DNA of 6,861 nt from Acidocella sp. Lineage in GTDB: Bacteria > Pseudomonadota > Alphaproteobacteria > Acetobacterales > Acetobacteraceae. The notes beneath the pieces are model-generated. The model worked only from the letters and a program-made list of their open reading frames with translations. It was not told the origin of the DNA and did not search any database. The position numbers and the translations under genes are program-made. The stretch spans positions 1 through 6,861 of the forward strand of contig JAQUAC010000120.1 of the NCBI GenBank assembly GCA_028687415.1. Reading direction: 5' to 3'. Within the stretch, counting starts at the first letter, position 1. Every line of letters begins with the position of its first letter. Below are positions 1-5,910 of the stretch, in pieces.

Positions 1-429
1 AATTTCCGGCAGCCCGGCTTCCTGCCGCCCTAACGGGGGCGGACATTCGGTTCGCCGCCAAGTCGAGCCAATTCGAGCTCGGGGGCTTTGGGGCTCACCG
101 ACCTAGGACACCCACCCAGACCGTCGTTCAATCTGATTGCGAGTCATGAAAACGCTAGCCTTTGCCTTCTACTTAAGGGTGACGGCAACTTGGCAAAGCT
201 AACGAATACTATACCTGAGCTGGACGTATAGAGCCAAAAATACTATGTAGATCAGATGTTTGCTACATTTTAACAGCCCGGATATTGTCACACGCCTCTT
301 AAGTTTGGCGACAGCCTGAAATCGGCCCGCCGCCGGTATTCGACGGAATAGGGTACCCTCCCAACGGACAGCCCGGCGCAGTTCAACCTGAAACACTTCT
401 GCTTAAGCGCCGCCTGCTGGTTCCGCTTC
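1..429. other. Intergenic stretch left of the two-gene operon; no supported gene
   Basis: No reading frame here resembles a family I know. The first 90 bases are GC-rich and dense in short inverted repeats: 7-12 with 22-27 (CGGCAG/CTGCCG), 25-30 with 37-42 (CCGCCC/GGGCGG) and the palindrome CGAGCTCG at 74-81. None is followed by a T tract on either strand, so I do not call a terminator. A plus-strand frame is open from base 3 to a stop at 146-148 and could be the tail of a gene entering from the left, but I do not recognise it. A 65-codon minus-strand frame at 199-396 has no visible homology. From about 120 the sequence becomes AT-richer, as is common at island margins. Confidence 0.5.
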
Positions 430-1341
430 TCAAAGGGCCGTAATGTTTGAAAGGTCCATCAATGTGAACCGAGGCCGACCATGACCGACCTGTACAACAT
501 CGAGTTGCACCGACACAGGACGGCCTAACCAGTGCTTGTTGATCGCGTGCGGATCAATGCTTGCGTCAAACCTTCCCATGATCGGAGCATCATTATCCAC
601 TGGCTGAAATTGGAACGTACGGGGTCTAGGCAAACTGCCCTGAAAGGTGCCCCGATAGGTCTTTTTTGCATGGCGAACACTGCCCTCACTCAAGCGTTCC
701 TTCGCGAACCTGAGTTGATCTAGGTCAGAATATCGAAAGAAATGCTGCTTGAACTCGACACCACACCACGCCCCCTTCTTTTCCATGTAGTCGAGGAAGT
801 CCACGACCTTTCGGACGGCTCGCGGGTGCGCCGCGTGAACCGCTTCTGTAACTTCATCATCCGAGCCTTCCGCCGCCTTCTCAAGAAGGTTCAGAAGGGT
901 CTCCAAAGCCTCTTCCGCGCCGCCGGATTCCGAGAACAAGGTAGAGGGAAGGTTTGGCAATTCAAACTCAAACCCGAAGGAGCCTACCGCAACGCCGGTA
1001 ATGGCAAGCTGGTTCTGCGCCTTGTCCGGGATCGGCCCCATGTACCGCAGGCCTTCCCGCATACTAGCGACAATTGAAGCGAAGGCTTCCGCAAAGTAGC
1101 CCGAAGCCTTCGTGCCGAAGTCCGCAGCCACCCCATGACTGCCAAAAACGGGTGCACCCCGGAAGGTTACACGCGTCTTTTCCGGCTCAACAGAAAGCTG
1201 AATCCCTTCGAGCTTCGCGCGAGCCTGTTTCAGCCGCGCCTCGAAGCCGACACGTTCAATCACATTCTCTTCCGGGATAGATGCTAGAATAGTATTTAGT
1301 TCTCTGATCTCGGAAAGCAGAGTTTGCTTTTCGTGCCTCAT
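430..1341 (-). CDS. Uncharacterised 303-residue partner of the DUF6932-type protein
   Basis: Function unknown. The N-terminus (residues 1-47) is charged and helical, possibly a short coiled coil, with the segment IPEENVIERVGFEARL that I associate with a group of uncharacterised proteins. Residues 55-127 look like a compact beta-rich core with conserved-looking turns: FRGAPVFGSHG at 60-70, GPIP at 102-105 and GVAVGSFGFEFE at 116-127. Residues 140-190 are acidic and helical. Residues 226-297 look like a small all-beta barrel, starting at YRGTFQG and ending at RFTLMDL. I see no signal peptide and no membrane segment, so it is probably cytosolic. It lacks a convincing HEPN RxxxxH motif, so it is not an obvious MNT/HEPN toxin. 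The ATG overlaps the stop of the upstream gene (ATGA), with TAGGA just upstream as a ribosome site, so translation is probably coupled. Base composition is clearly lower in GC than metZ, which fits acquired cargo. Confidence 0.85.
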   Translation of the reverse strand: MRHEKQTLLSEIRELNTILASIPEENVIERVGFEARLKQARAKLEGIQLSVEPEKTRVTFRGAPVFGSHGVAADFGTKASGYFAEAFASIVASMREGLRYMGPIPDKAQNQLAITGVAVGSFGFEFELPNLPSTLFSESGGAEEALETLLNLLEKAAEGSDDEVTEAVHAAHPRAVRKVVDFLDYMEKKGAWCGVEFKQHFFRYSDLDQLRFAKERLSEGSVRHAKKTYRGTFQGSLPRPRTFQFQPVDNDAPIMGRFDASIDPHAINKHWLGRPVSVQLDVVQVGHGRPRFTLMDLSNITAL

Positions 1342-1913
1342 GGTCCTACCCGCTTGCTTTGCAGCACCTGAAGAGCAAATGCGTCCTCCGTCGGATCAAG
1401 ATTGACCCGCACGAAGCCCTTCCAAGTCTGGTTTCGGTTGTGAGACCACATGCTGTACCAGTAACTCAGTTTCAGGACATGGCGTTCCGCAAACGCTTCC
1501 CCCAAAACCTCATAGTAGGAGTCGACCTTGTACTTAGCTTTAACCCAGCCATGGTTAAAGAGGTGTGGGGATTTCTGTGCGATTGTGCGTTGTGTCTCGC
1601 CCACCGGTATCCCGAAGTAGGTTACCACATCAATGTCCTGTGGAGAACGCCCCTGATGGCTTTCGACGTCTTCCATGAAACTACCGTCGAGCCATTGGAA
1701 GCCGTCAACGATACCCGCCGTGTAAAGCGCCTGCCTGTAGTCCAAAAGGCCTTGGAGGATTGCCAAACGATCAACCGAAGTCGCAAAAACGTCTACAACT
1801 TCTGTTGTTGTCGAGGGATACGGAGAACGGTTCTGGCTTACGCCATCTTCCCCCGGCCAAATCGGCGGCAGAACTCCTTCCATGTTCCATTTGGGGATCA
1901 TATGCGCGACCAT
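1338..1913 (-). CDS. DUF6932-family protein with nucleotidyltransferase-like motifs
   Basis: This is the first gene of the cargo pair. It resembles the DUF6932 family: an N-terminal IPKWNMEGVLPP stretch (residues 6-17), a polar helix with TSVDRLAILQGL (45-56), then WLDGSF at 74-79. The arrangement recalls the minimal nucleotidyltransferase fold: G77-S78 followed by D93-x-D95 in SPQDIDVVTYF, with a possible third carboxylate at D131 in KYKVDSYY. A conserved-looking YWYSMWSHNR...WKGFVRVNL segment (151-172) follows. If active it would transfer a nucleotide to a protein or RNA; the acceptor is unknown, and the catalytic reading is inference. At 191 residues it looks complete. Two starts are possible, ATG at 1913 and ATG at 1901. 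Neither has a good ribosome site, but both keep the conserved N-terminus. The stop overlaps the start of the next gene by 4 bases, so the two are co-translated. Confidence 0.85.
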   Translation of the reverse strand: MVAHMIPKWNMEGVLPPIWPGEDGVSQNRSPYPSTTTEVVDVFATSVDRLAILQGLLDYRQALYTAGIVDGFQWLDGSFMEDVESHQGRSPQDIDVVTYFGIPVGETQRTIAQKSPHLFNHGWVKAKYKVDSYYEVLGEAFAERHVLKLSYWYSMWSHNRNQTWKGFVRVNLDPTEDAFALQVLQSKRVGP

Positions 1914-1940
1914 CTAGGAGGAAACAAATTTTTAATCAAA

Positions 1941-1970
1941 GCTATGGACACAGGCAATTGAGGGCGTCAA
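1941..1970 (-). promoter_or_regulatory. Candidate sigma-70 promoter of the two-gene operon
   Basis: Read on the minus strand, TTGACG (1970-1965) is followed after 18 bases by CATAGC (1946-1941). Transcription would begin near 1934 and give a short AT-rich leader of 20-35 bases before the candidate starts at 1913 and 1901. The -35 box matches the consensus in 5 of 6 positions and the -10 box is weak. Its position directly before the operon is the main support. Confidence 0.4.
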
Positions 1971-2534
1971 GCGGACGGTAAGACACACGCAAAGATTGCA
2001 CCACCCAAAATGGAAGCCCACCACGCAACTGTGAATGTCCGTTTCGCTTAGGTCGTGCCAATCAGATGCGGCGGCTATCAACGACTGCATGCCGCCCATG
2101 TCCGCGATGACGCGTCGCGTGACTTGTACAATCTGCGGCGTTCAAAGCCCTAATGCCCGCCAGGCTTTGCCTGTGGCATGTCTTTGACGAATAAAACGGG
2201 AACCAACGACATAAACCGTAACGCTTTCAACGGCGTGAGATTATGGGCGATTACGCGAGTGAGTTGATGAATTTCCGATTCCAGCGCCACCAATGAACTC
2301 AGGGAACGGCCAACTTGGGCGCAATGCCGTCAGCACACTCTCAGCTTCCCGTACAAGCCGCCATGACTCACGCCACCACCACCACTCTCCATCGGCCAAT
2401 CCGGCGACAGCCGCCCGGAAGTCTATCGGGCCATCCGCTAGCCAGTTTGCCGCGCCTCCCCAGGCATCGGCAACTATGGGCCTGGGCGACTACCTCCGCT
2501 CATAGACCCTCTGGCATGCGGGCGTGGCCGTCCC
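1971..2534. other. Gene-poor stretch between the cargo operon and the recombinase
   Basis: No intact gene is recognisable on either strand. The reading frames around 2293-2638 have unnatural composition (runs of His, Pro, Ser and Arg) and look accidental. A 17-codon plus-strand frame at 2243-2296 (MGDYASELMNFRFQRHQ) begins like some small phage proteins. Its stop overlaps the ATG of the next frame at 2293, but the ribosome site is weak and I do not call it a gene. Other small structures are a 5-base hairpin, CAGGC-TTT-GCCTG, at 2161-2173 and a CCA/CAC run at 2373-2385. The stretch is best read as phage debris left by deletions. Confidence 0.45.
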
Positions 2535-2610
2535 TTGCCGATCTTCGCGGGAGACATCTGCCGGGCGCTGGGCGTCTACGTCTACCACGGCAACGTGAAC
2601 GTCAGCTCTC
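2535..2610 (+). pseudogene. Fragment resembling a Bro-N phage antirepressor domain
   Basis: The plus-strand frame reads PIFAGDICRALGVYVYHGNVNVS. This resembles the core of Bro-N domains (phage antirepressors), where a pattern like W-F-V-A-x-D-V-C-R-A-L-G is typical. Only about 25 codons carry the resemblance. Upstream in the same frame there is no Bro-N-like start, and downstream the frame runs into the antisense of the recombinase gene and loses all similarity near 2610. If real, it is a scrap of a lysogeny-control gene cut by a deletion whose edge lies at the 3' end of the recombinase gene. The match is by eye only, and a chance resemblance over so short a stretch is possible. Confidence 0.35.
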
Positions 2611-2611
2611 C

Positions 2612-4216
2612 TCAGTGGCCCTTGTCATCCGGTATTGACGGCAGCGCAATCTGCGCCACTGCATTGTATAGCCTCTCCGGCTTCTCCCGGTATCCCAGGC
2701 CGTATCTGTGTGACTCGTTCACGTTATCGGTGTGGCCCGTCAGGGCATTGCGAAGCTCAAGATTTTCGATGCAGTCCCGCGCTGCGTCCATGAACCAATG
2801 CCGCCAAGAATGCGAGGGCGAGATCGCTTCATCGGTGATGCCGACCGTGTCGCGTATCCACTTTGACATGGCCTTAGTCGCCGTGCGCGCGCGGTTCCCA
2901 TAGCGGCCATCTGGTTTGCTGTCGGGAAACAAGGGCGAGCCAGCCGGTAACGCCTCCACGTACTTCAGGAAGCCTTCAGCAGCGAGGGCTGGATGGATAG
3001 GCGCGTTACGGATGGATGCCCCGTTCTTGACCGACCGCACCTCCCCGGCGTCGGCCTTGTTCTCATGGATGCTTAGGAACGGAAAGCCGTCCTTGTATTT
3101 GACGTCCTCCTTGCGGGCCTGGACCACCTCCGCGAGCCGTGCGCCTGTGAGGGCCATCACCCACGGCGCCCAGCGCAGCGTTGCCTTGGTCTCTCGGCGG
3201 GCGGCTTGCAGGACGCACGCGGCCTCAGCGGGGGTGTAGGGGCGCTTTGACGACTCCCGTGCCCCTTTGACCTTCTTCGGGGGCTTAGCAAGGCCCTGGA
3301 ACGGGTTGCTCTCGGTCTTCTTGTTGGTGACGCCCCAGGTCCAGACGGCGCTGAGCGCCGATAGGTGGTTCGCCACGGTTCCCAGGGACTTCCCGCCTTC
3401 CAGCAGGCTTTCCTTCCACCTCACCGCGTCTTCAGCACTTACCCGCCGCGCGTCATCATGACCAAGGAAGGCCGCCAGATGCTTGGCGAAGCGACGGCGG
3501 CGGTCAAAATCCTCCGGTATGGGCGTGGCGTCGGGGTTCACGCCCTTGTCCCGGCAGAAACCGCGAATGAGGTTTTCAAACGAAACAGCCTCCCCCGGCG
3601 TTTTTACCACCGCGCTGCCCGCTACTGAGGCACTAGACAGCGGCGGGTATCTCTCCGCGTACTCATCGGGGCCATAATCCCGCGCCGCCCGTCTCATCAT
3701 CGTCTCGGCAAACTGGACCTTGGCCAGCCATAGAGCCTGCGCCAGCGCTCTGAGGGACGGCGCATCGGCGACGATGCCGTGCCCGGCCGCCAGGGCCTCC
3801 GCCTCCGCAATATCGCGGGGCGTCGGGGCGTATTCGTCGCCGTACTCCATACCAATCAGCAGGTAGTCTTTCTCTGCCTCCCAGGCGTCCAGTGAACCTG
3901 GGTTCGCCTCGTTCAGCGCTAGGCGGTCTTTGCGCCACTCCCCAGCGAGGGCGACGCATTGCATATGAGACAGGGCTTGGGGCGGAGCATCCACGCTCTG
4001 GCGGCACAGGTCCAGTTTCCTCTCGACCTCCGCCAGCGCAGCCGGGGCCAGCCGCCGCGCCGCCGCTGCATCCTTAACTTCCAAGGACACAATAAATTCG
4101 CGGCTCACCCCAAACAGCCTCTTAGCCTGGGCGCGCAGATCGGAGGGAATTGCCTTGCGGAGCCGGTATACCCCGGATTTAGGGTGCTTGGTCGGGCACG
4201 TCATACTGACCGGCAT
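2612..4216 (-). CDS. Site-specific tyrosine recombinase (island integrase, DUF6538-type N-terminus)
   Basis: It cuts and rejoins DNA to integrate and excise the island, probably at the adjacent tRNA-Gly. In the longest frame (541 residues from a GTG at 4237), residues 16-75 resemble the DUF6538 N-terminal domain, with GVYRLRKAIPSDLR. Residues 220-310 form the SAM-like core-binding domain, and 335-515 the catalytic domain. All expected catalytic residues are present in that numbering: R367 (TGARLAEV), K404 (VKNGASIR), H476 and R479 (HSWRH), H502 (LTGHT) and the nucleophile Y512 (HRYGLGY). The start is uncertain. GTG 4237 has no ribosome site, ATG 4216 has a weak GTGGTG about 6 bases upstream and is chosen here, and ATG 4204 is also possible. 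The gene is intact and high in GC. It points away from the tRNA 3' end, which lies about 85 bases upstream, the classic integrase-next-to-att layout. An excisionase gene is not recognisable. Confidence 0.93.
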   Translation of the reverse strand: MPVSMTCPTKHPKSGVYRLRKAIPSDLRAQAKRLFGVSREFIVSLEVKDAAAARRLAPAALAEVERKLDLCRQSVDAPPQALSHMQCVALAGEWRKDRLALNEANPGSLDAWEAEKDYLLIGMEYGDEYAPTPRDIAEAEALAAGHGIVADAPSLRALAQALWLAKVQFAETMMRRAARDYGPDEYAERYPPLSSASVAGSAVVKTPGEAVSFENLIRGFCRDKGVNPDATPIPEDFDRRRRFAKHLAAFLGHDDARRVSAEDAVRWKESLLEGGKSLGTVANHLSALSAVWTWGVTNKKTESNPFQGLAKPPKKVKGARESSKRPYTPAEAACVLQAARRETKATLRWAPWVMALTGARLAEVVQARKEDVKYKDGFPFLSIHENKADAGEVRSVKNGASIRNAPIHPALAAEGFLKYVEALPAGSPLFPDSKPDGRYGNRARTATKAMSKWIRDTVGITDEAISPSHSWRHWFMDAARDCIENLELRNALTGHTDNVNESHRYGLGYREKPERLYNAVAQIALPSIPDDKGH

Positions 4217-4238
4217 TGTATCACCACTTTGTATCACC
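4216..4238 (-). repeat. Two 10-bp direct repeats at the recombinase start
   Basis: On the minus strand GGTGATACAA occurs twice, at 4238-4229 and 4225-4216, separated by 3 bases (13-bp period, just over one helical turn). It covers the alternative GTG start and ends at the ATG. Candidate roles are an operator that represses the recombinase or an arm-type binding site for the recombinase or its excisionase. If so, the ATG at 4216 or 4204 is the more likely start. Confidence 0.5.
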
Positions 4239-4275
4239 TCAAGGCTTACAAGCGCTTGAAAAGCTTTGCCTTGAG
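4238..4275. repeat. Nested inverted repeats between recombinase and tRNA
   Basis: CTCAAGGC at 4238-4245 is matched by its reverse complement GCCTTGAG at 4268-4275. Between them lie two perfect palindromes, CAAGCGCTTG at 4249-4258 and AAAGCTTT at 4260-4267. The 7-mer GGCTTAC also recurs directly at 4243-4249 and 4286-4292. In this position, between an integrase and its tRNA target, such repeats are plausible recombination or regulatory protein sites. No T tract follows on the minus strand, so a tRNA terminator is less likely. Confidence 0.4.
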
Positions 4276-4300
4276 TGATTCCAGTGGCTTACGGGCAAAC

Positions 4301-4374
4301 TGGAGCGGGTAGCGGGAATCGAACCCGCGCATCGAGCTTGGGAAGCTAGCAGGCTACCATTACATCATACCCGC
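4301..4374 (-). tRNA. tRNA-Gly (anticodon CCC) with encoded CCA end
   Basis: The minus strand folds as a cloverleaf. The acceptor strands are GCGGGTA and TACCCGC, the T arm is GCGGG-TTCGATT-CCCGC, the D loop is AATGGTA, and the anticodon loop TTCCCAA carries CCC at 4342-4340. The discriminator is U and CCA is encoded at 4303-4301. Two stem positions are mismatched: U11-C24 in the D stem and U28-C42 in the anticodon stem. This is unusual for a functional tRNA and suggests slight decay, recombination with an incoming att sequence, or sequencing error. It reads glycine GGG codons. Its 3' end faces the recombinase gene and is the likely attachment site of the island. Confidence 0.93.
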
Positions 4375-4385
4375 CCGTTGCCCCT

Positions 4386-4414
4386 CTCTTAGTCCGGCAA
4401 CATTGACCGCGCAA
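4386..4414 (-). promoter_or_regulatory. Candidate promoter of the tRNA-Gly gene
   Basis: On the minus strand TTGCGC (4414-4409) is followed after 17 bases by TAAGAG (4391-4386), which would start transcription about 5 bases before the tRNA 5' end. It overlaps the divergent metZ promoter. An inverted repeat GTTGCC/GGCAAC (4377-4382 and 4396-4401) spans the -10 area. The boxes match the consensus only moderately. Confidence 0.3.
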
Positions 4415-4431
4415 GCGGGCGGGTCTAGCGA
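4403..4431 (+). promoter_or_regulatory. metZ: Candidate metZ promoter
   Basis: TTGACC (4403-4408) and TAGCGA (4426-4431) are separated by 17 bases. Transcription would begin near 4437-4439, exactly where the riboswitch stem P1 starts, and this fit is the best argument for it. The -10 box is weak, as is common in alphaproteobacteria. Confidence 0.45.
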
Positions 4432-4436
4432 AGATG

Positions 4437-4495
4437 CACCTCGTGATTTGTCCAGCCGGATTGCGGCGAGGAGGGTTTCCGATCGCTAAAGAGAG
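4437..4495 (+). promoter_or_regulatory. SAM-II-like riboswitch in the metZ leader
   Basis: Several hallmarks of the SAM-II aptamer (metA motif, an H-type pseudoknot that binds S-adenosylmethionine) occur in order and at about the right spacing. Stem P1 is CCTCG (4439-4443) with CGAGG (4467-4471). Loop L1 starts with TGATTTG (4444-4450) and contains CCGGATTGC (4456-4464). After 13 bases the conserved 3' core GCTAAAGAG (4485-4493) follows. P2 would pair the GC of TTGC (4463-4464) with the GC of GCTAAAG. SAM-II RNAs are known in front of methionine genes such as metA, metC and metZ in alphaproteobacteria, and bound SAM lowers expression. The gap of about 130 bases to the metZ start is longer than usual and is filled by extra structured RNA. 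The identification is by motif, without a covariance model. Confidence 0.75.
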
Positions 4496-4521
4496 AAAAG
4501 CGCCGCTTTTCGACCAAAAGC
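4496..4521 (+). promoter_or_regulatory. Mutually exclusive hairpins after the aptamer
   Basis: AAAAGC at 4496-4501 can pair with GCTTTT at 4505-4510 (loop GCC), and the same GCTTTT can pair with a second AAAAGC at 4516-4521 (loop of 5). The middle strand can therefore join only one side at a time, which is the logic of an expression platform. The first hairpin begins directly after the aptamer core. A regulatory role is inferred from layout only. Confidence 0.35.
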
Positions 4522-4584
4522 GTGAATCGGCCACTCTGGTTAAACAAGCGCGCTAAAGAGGCTCACGGTGCCACCGCGCCGTGA
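4521..4584 (+). promoter_or_regulatory. Second partial SAM-II-like core and competing stems in the metZ leader
   Basis: CGCTAAAGAG at 4551-4560 repeats exactly the 3' core of the upstream aptamer (4484-4493). It is preceded by GCCAC (4530-4534) and GTTAAACAA (4539-4547), which also look like the 3' half of a SAM-II aptamer. I find no TGATTT-type 5' half next to it. The segment TCACGG (4563-4568) can pair with CGTGA at 4521-4525 or with CCGTGA at 4579-4584, and a third CGTGA lies inside the first aptamer at 4442-4446. It could be a decayed tandem aptamer or part of a composite switch. Confidence 0.35.
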
Positions 4585-4625
4585 TCTCCCGTGGTTGGAC
4601 GCCGTCATCCAGGGGCTTTTCCACC

Positions 4626-5810
4626 ATGCCAGACTCGCCGAAACACCGCCTCGCCACCGACCTCATCCATGCCGGGCGCATCCGCACAAATCTATCTGAG
4701 ACCTCGGAAGCGCTCTTCCTGACCTCCGGCTTTGTGTACGACAGCGCAGACATGGCCGAGGCCGTGTTCAACAACCAGATCCCGCATTTCCAGTACACGC
4801 GCTTCGCCAACCCCACGGTGGCAATGCTGGAGGCCAAGCTGGCAAAGATCGAGGGTGCTGACATTTGCCGCGCCACGGCCACCGGCATGGCGGCTGTGCA
4901 TGCGGCCATCATGTGCGGTCTGCGCGCCGGGCAACGCGTTGTCGCGGCGCGGGCGCTGTTCGGCTCCTGCCACTGGATCGTCAGCACCCTGTTGCCGCAA
5001 TTCGGCATTGAGAGCGTGTTCGTCGACGGCGGTAATCTGGACGAATGGCGCGCGGCGCTGAGCGTGCCCACCGCTCTGGTGCTGCTGGAAACCCCCTCCA
5101 ACCCGATGCTGGACATCGTCGATTTGCGCGCCGTCTCCGCGCTCGCGCATCAGGCCGGCGCCATCGTGGTGGTGGACAACGTCTTCGCCACCCCGCTGCT
5201 GCAAAAGCCGCTGGAACTGGGGGCGGACGTGGTGGTCTACTCCGCCACCAAGCATATGGACGGCCAAGGCCGCGTGCTGGGCGGCGCCGTGCTAGGCCGC
5301 AAACAATGGATGGAAGATGTTTTCCAGCCCTATTTCCGCAATACCGGCCCCACCCTCTCCCCGTTCAACGCCTGGGTGATCCTGAAAGGGCTGGAGACGA
5401 TGGCCCTGCGCGTGACCGCGCAATCCGCCTCGGCGGAGAAAATCGCGCAATTCCTGGAAACGCAGCCCAAAATCGAGCGCGCCCTCTACCCCACTCTGCC
5501 CTCCCACCCGCAGCACGAGCTGGCCATGAGCCAGATGTCCGGCGGCGGCACGCTGGTGGCCTTTGAGGTGAAGGGCGGCAAGGACGCCGCATTCCGCCTG
5601 ATGAACGCGTTCCAGATCATCACCATCTCTAATAATCTGGGCGACACCAAATCCCTGGCCACCCACCCGGCCACCACCACGCATATGCGCATCGGCGCGG
5701 AAGAACGCGCCAAACTCGGCATCTCCGACGGCGCCATCCGCCTCTCCGTGGGCCTGGAAGACACCGCCGACCTCATCGACGACCTGACCCAGGCGCTGGC
5801 CCAGGTGTAG
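4626..5810 (+). CDS. metZ: O-succinylhomoserine sulfhydrylase
   Basis: A PLP enzyme of the Cys/Met metabolism family that makes homocysteine from O-succinylhomoserine and sulfide in the cytosol, by direct sulfhydrylation in methionine synthesis. From this start it has 394 residues, normal for MetZ. Visible features are Y57-T-R59 (YTRFANPT, cofactor phosphate contact from the neighbouring subunit), ATGMAAVHAA around 85-94, D184 in VVVDN (pyridine nitrogen), the Schiff-base lysine K209 in SATKHMDGQGR, the substrate segment SNNLGDTKSL (335-344), and R372 in IRLSVGLED (substrate carboxylate). The SATKHMDGQGR stretch favours MetZ over MetB and MetC. The ATG at 4626 is preferred because AGGGG lies 10 bases upstream; a GTG at 4581 in the same frame would add 15 residues that look unconserved and overlap leader structures. 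The gene stands alone behind the riboswitch and is probably repressed by SAM. Confidence 0.95.
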   Translation: MPDSPKHRLATDLIHAGRIRTNLSETSEALFLTSGFVYDSADMAEAVFNNQIPHFQYTRFANPTVAMLEAKLAKIEGADICRATATGMAAVHAAIMCGLRAGQRVVAARALFGSCHWIVSTLLPQFGIESVFVDGGNLDEWRAALSVPTALVLLETPSNPMLDIVDLRAVSALAHQAGAIVVVDNVFATPLLQKPLELGADVVVYSATKHMDGQGRVLGGAVLGRKQWMEDVFQPYFRNTGPTLSPFNAWVILKGLETMALRVTAQSASAEKIAQFLETQPKIERALYPTLPSHPQHELAMSQMSGGGTLVAFEVKGGKDAAFRLMNAFQIITISNNLGDTKSLATHPATTTHMRIGAEERAKLGISDGAIRLSVGLEDTADLIDDLTQALAQV

Positions 5811-5820
5811 CTAGGCAAGG

Positions 5821-5867
5821 CCAGGGGGCGCTGCCCCCTGGACCCCCGCCAAGGGTCGAGCCCTTGG
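5821..5867 (+). terminator. Double GC-rich hairpin behind metZ
   Basis: The first hairpin pairs CCAGGGGGC (5821-5829) with GCCCCCTGG (5833-5841), 9 bp with loop GCT. The second pairs CCAAGGG (5849-5855) with CCCTTGG (5861-5867), 7 bp with loop TCGAG. It begins 10 bases after the metZ stop. There is only a short T run (AAGTTTAAG) some bases later, so it may act as an imperfect terminator or a REP-like element; similar tandem hairpins are familiar behind genes in Rhodospirillales. Confidence 0.6.
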
Positions 5868-5910
5868 ATCTCGCAAGTTTAAGTGTAGCGCGCCACCAAT
5901 AATTTGATTT

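Noticed and set aside
1916..1921. AGGAGG ribosome-site-like sequence on the plus strand
   Set aside because: No plus-strand frame of useful length starts at a suitable distance; the ATG at 1944 opens only a few codons. It lies in the leader of the minus-strand operon and seems fortuitous.
1359..1961. Plus-strand 200-codon frame opposite the DUF6932-type gene
   Set aside because: It lies almost fully antisense to a gene with recognisable family motifs, shows no motifs itself, and has a Cys/Arg-rich composition typical of an antisense shadow.
2371..2385. CCA/CAC triplet run resembling a short microsatellite
   Set aside because: Only four to five units and not in a supported gene; too short to claim phase variation.
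2315..2638. Plus-strand 107-codon frame in the gene-poor stretch
   Set aside because: Pro/Arg/His/Ser-rich composition with no family resemblance, and it runs into the antisense of the recombinase gene.
4692..5267. Long minus-strand frames antisense to metZ
   Set aside because: Their composition is the usual by-product of high GC at third codon positions in metZ, with no motifs of their own.
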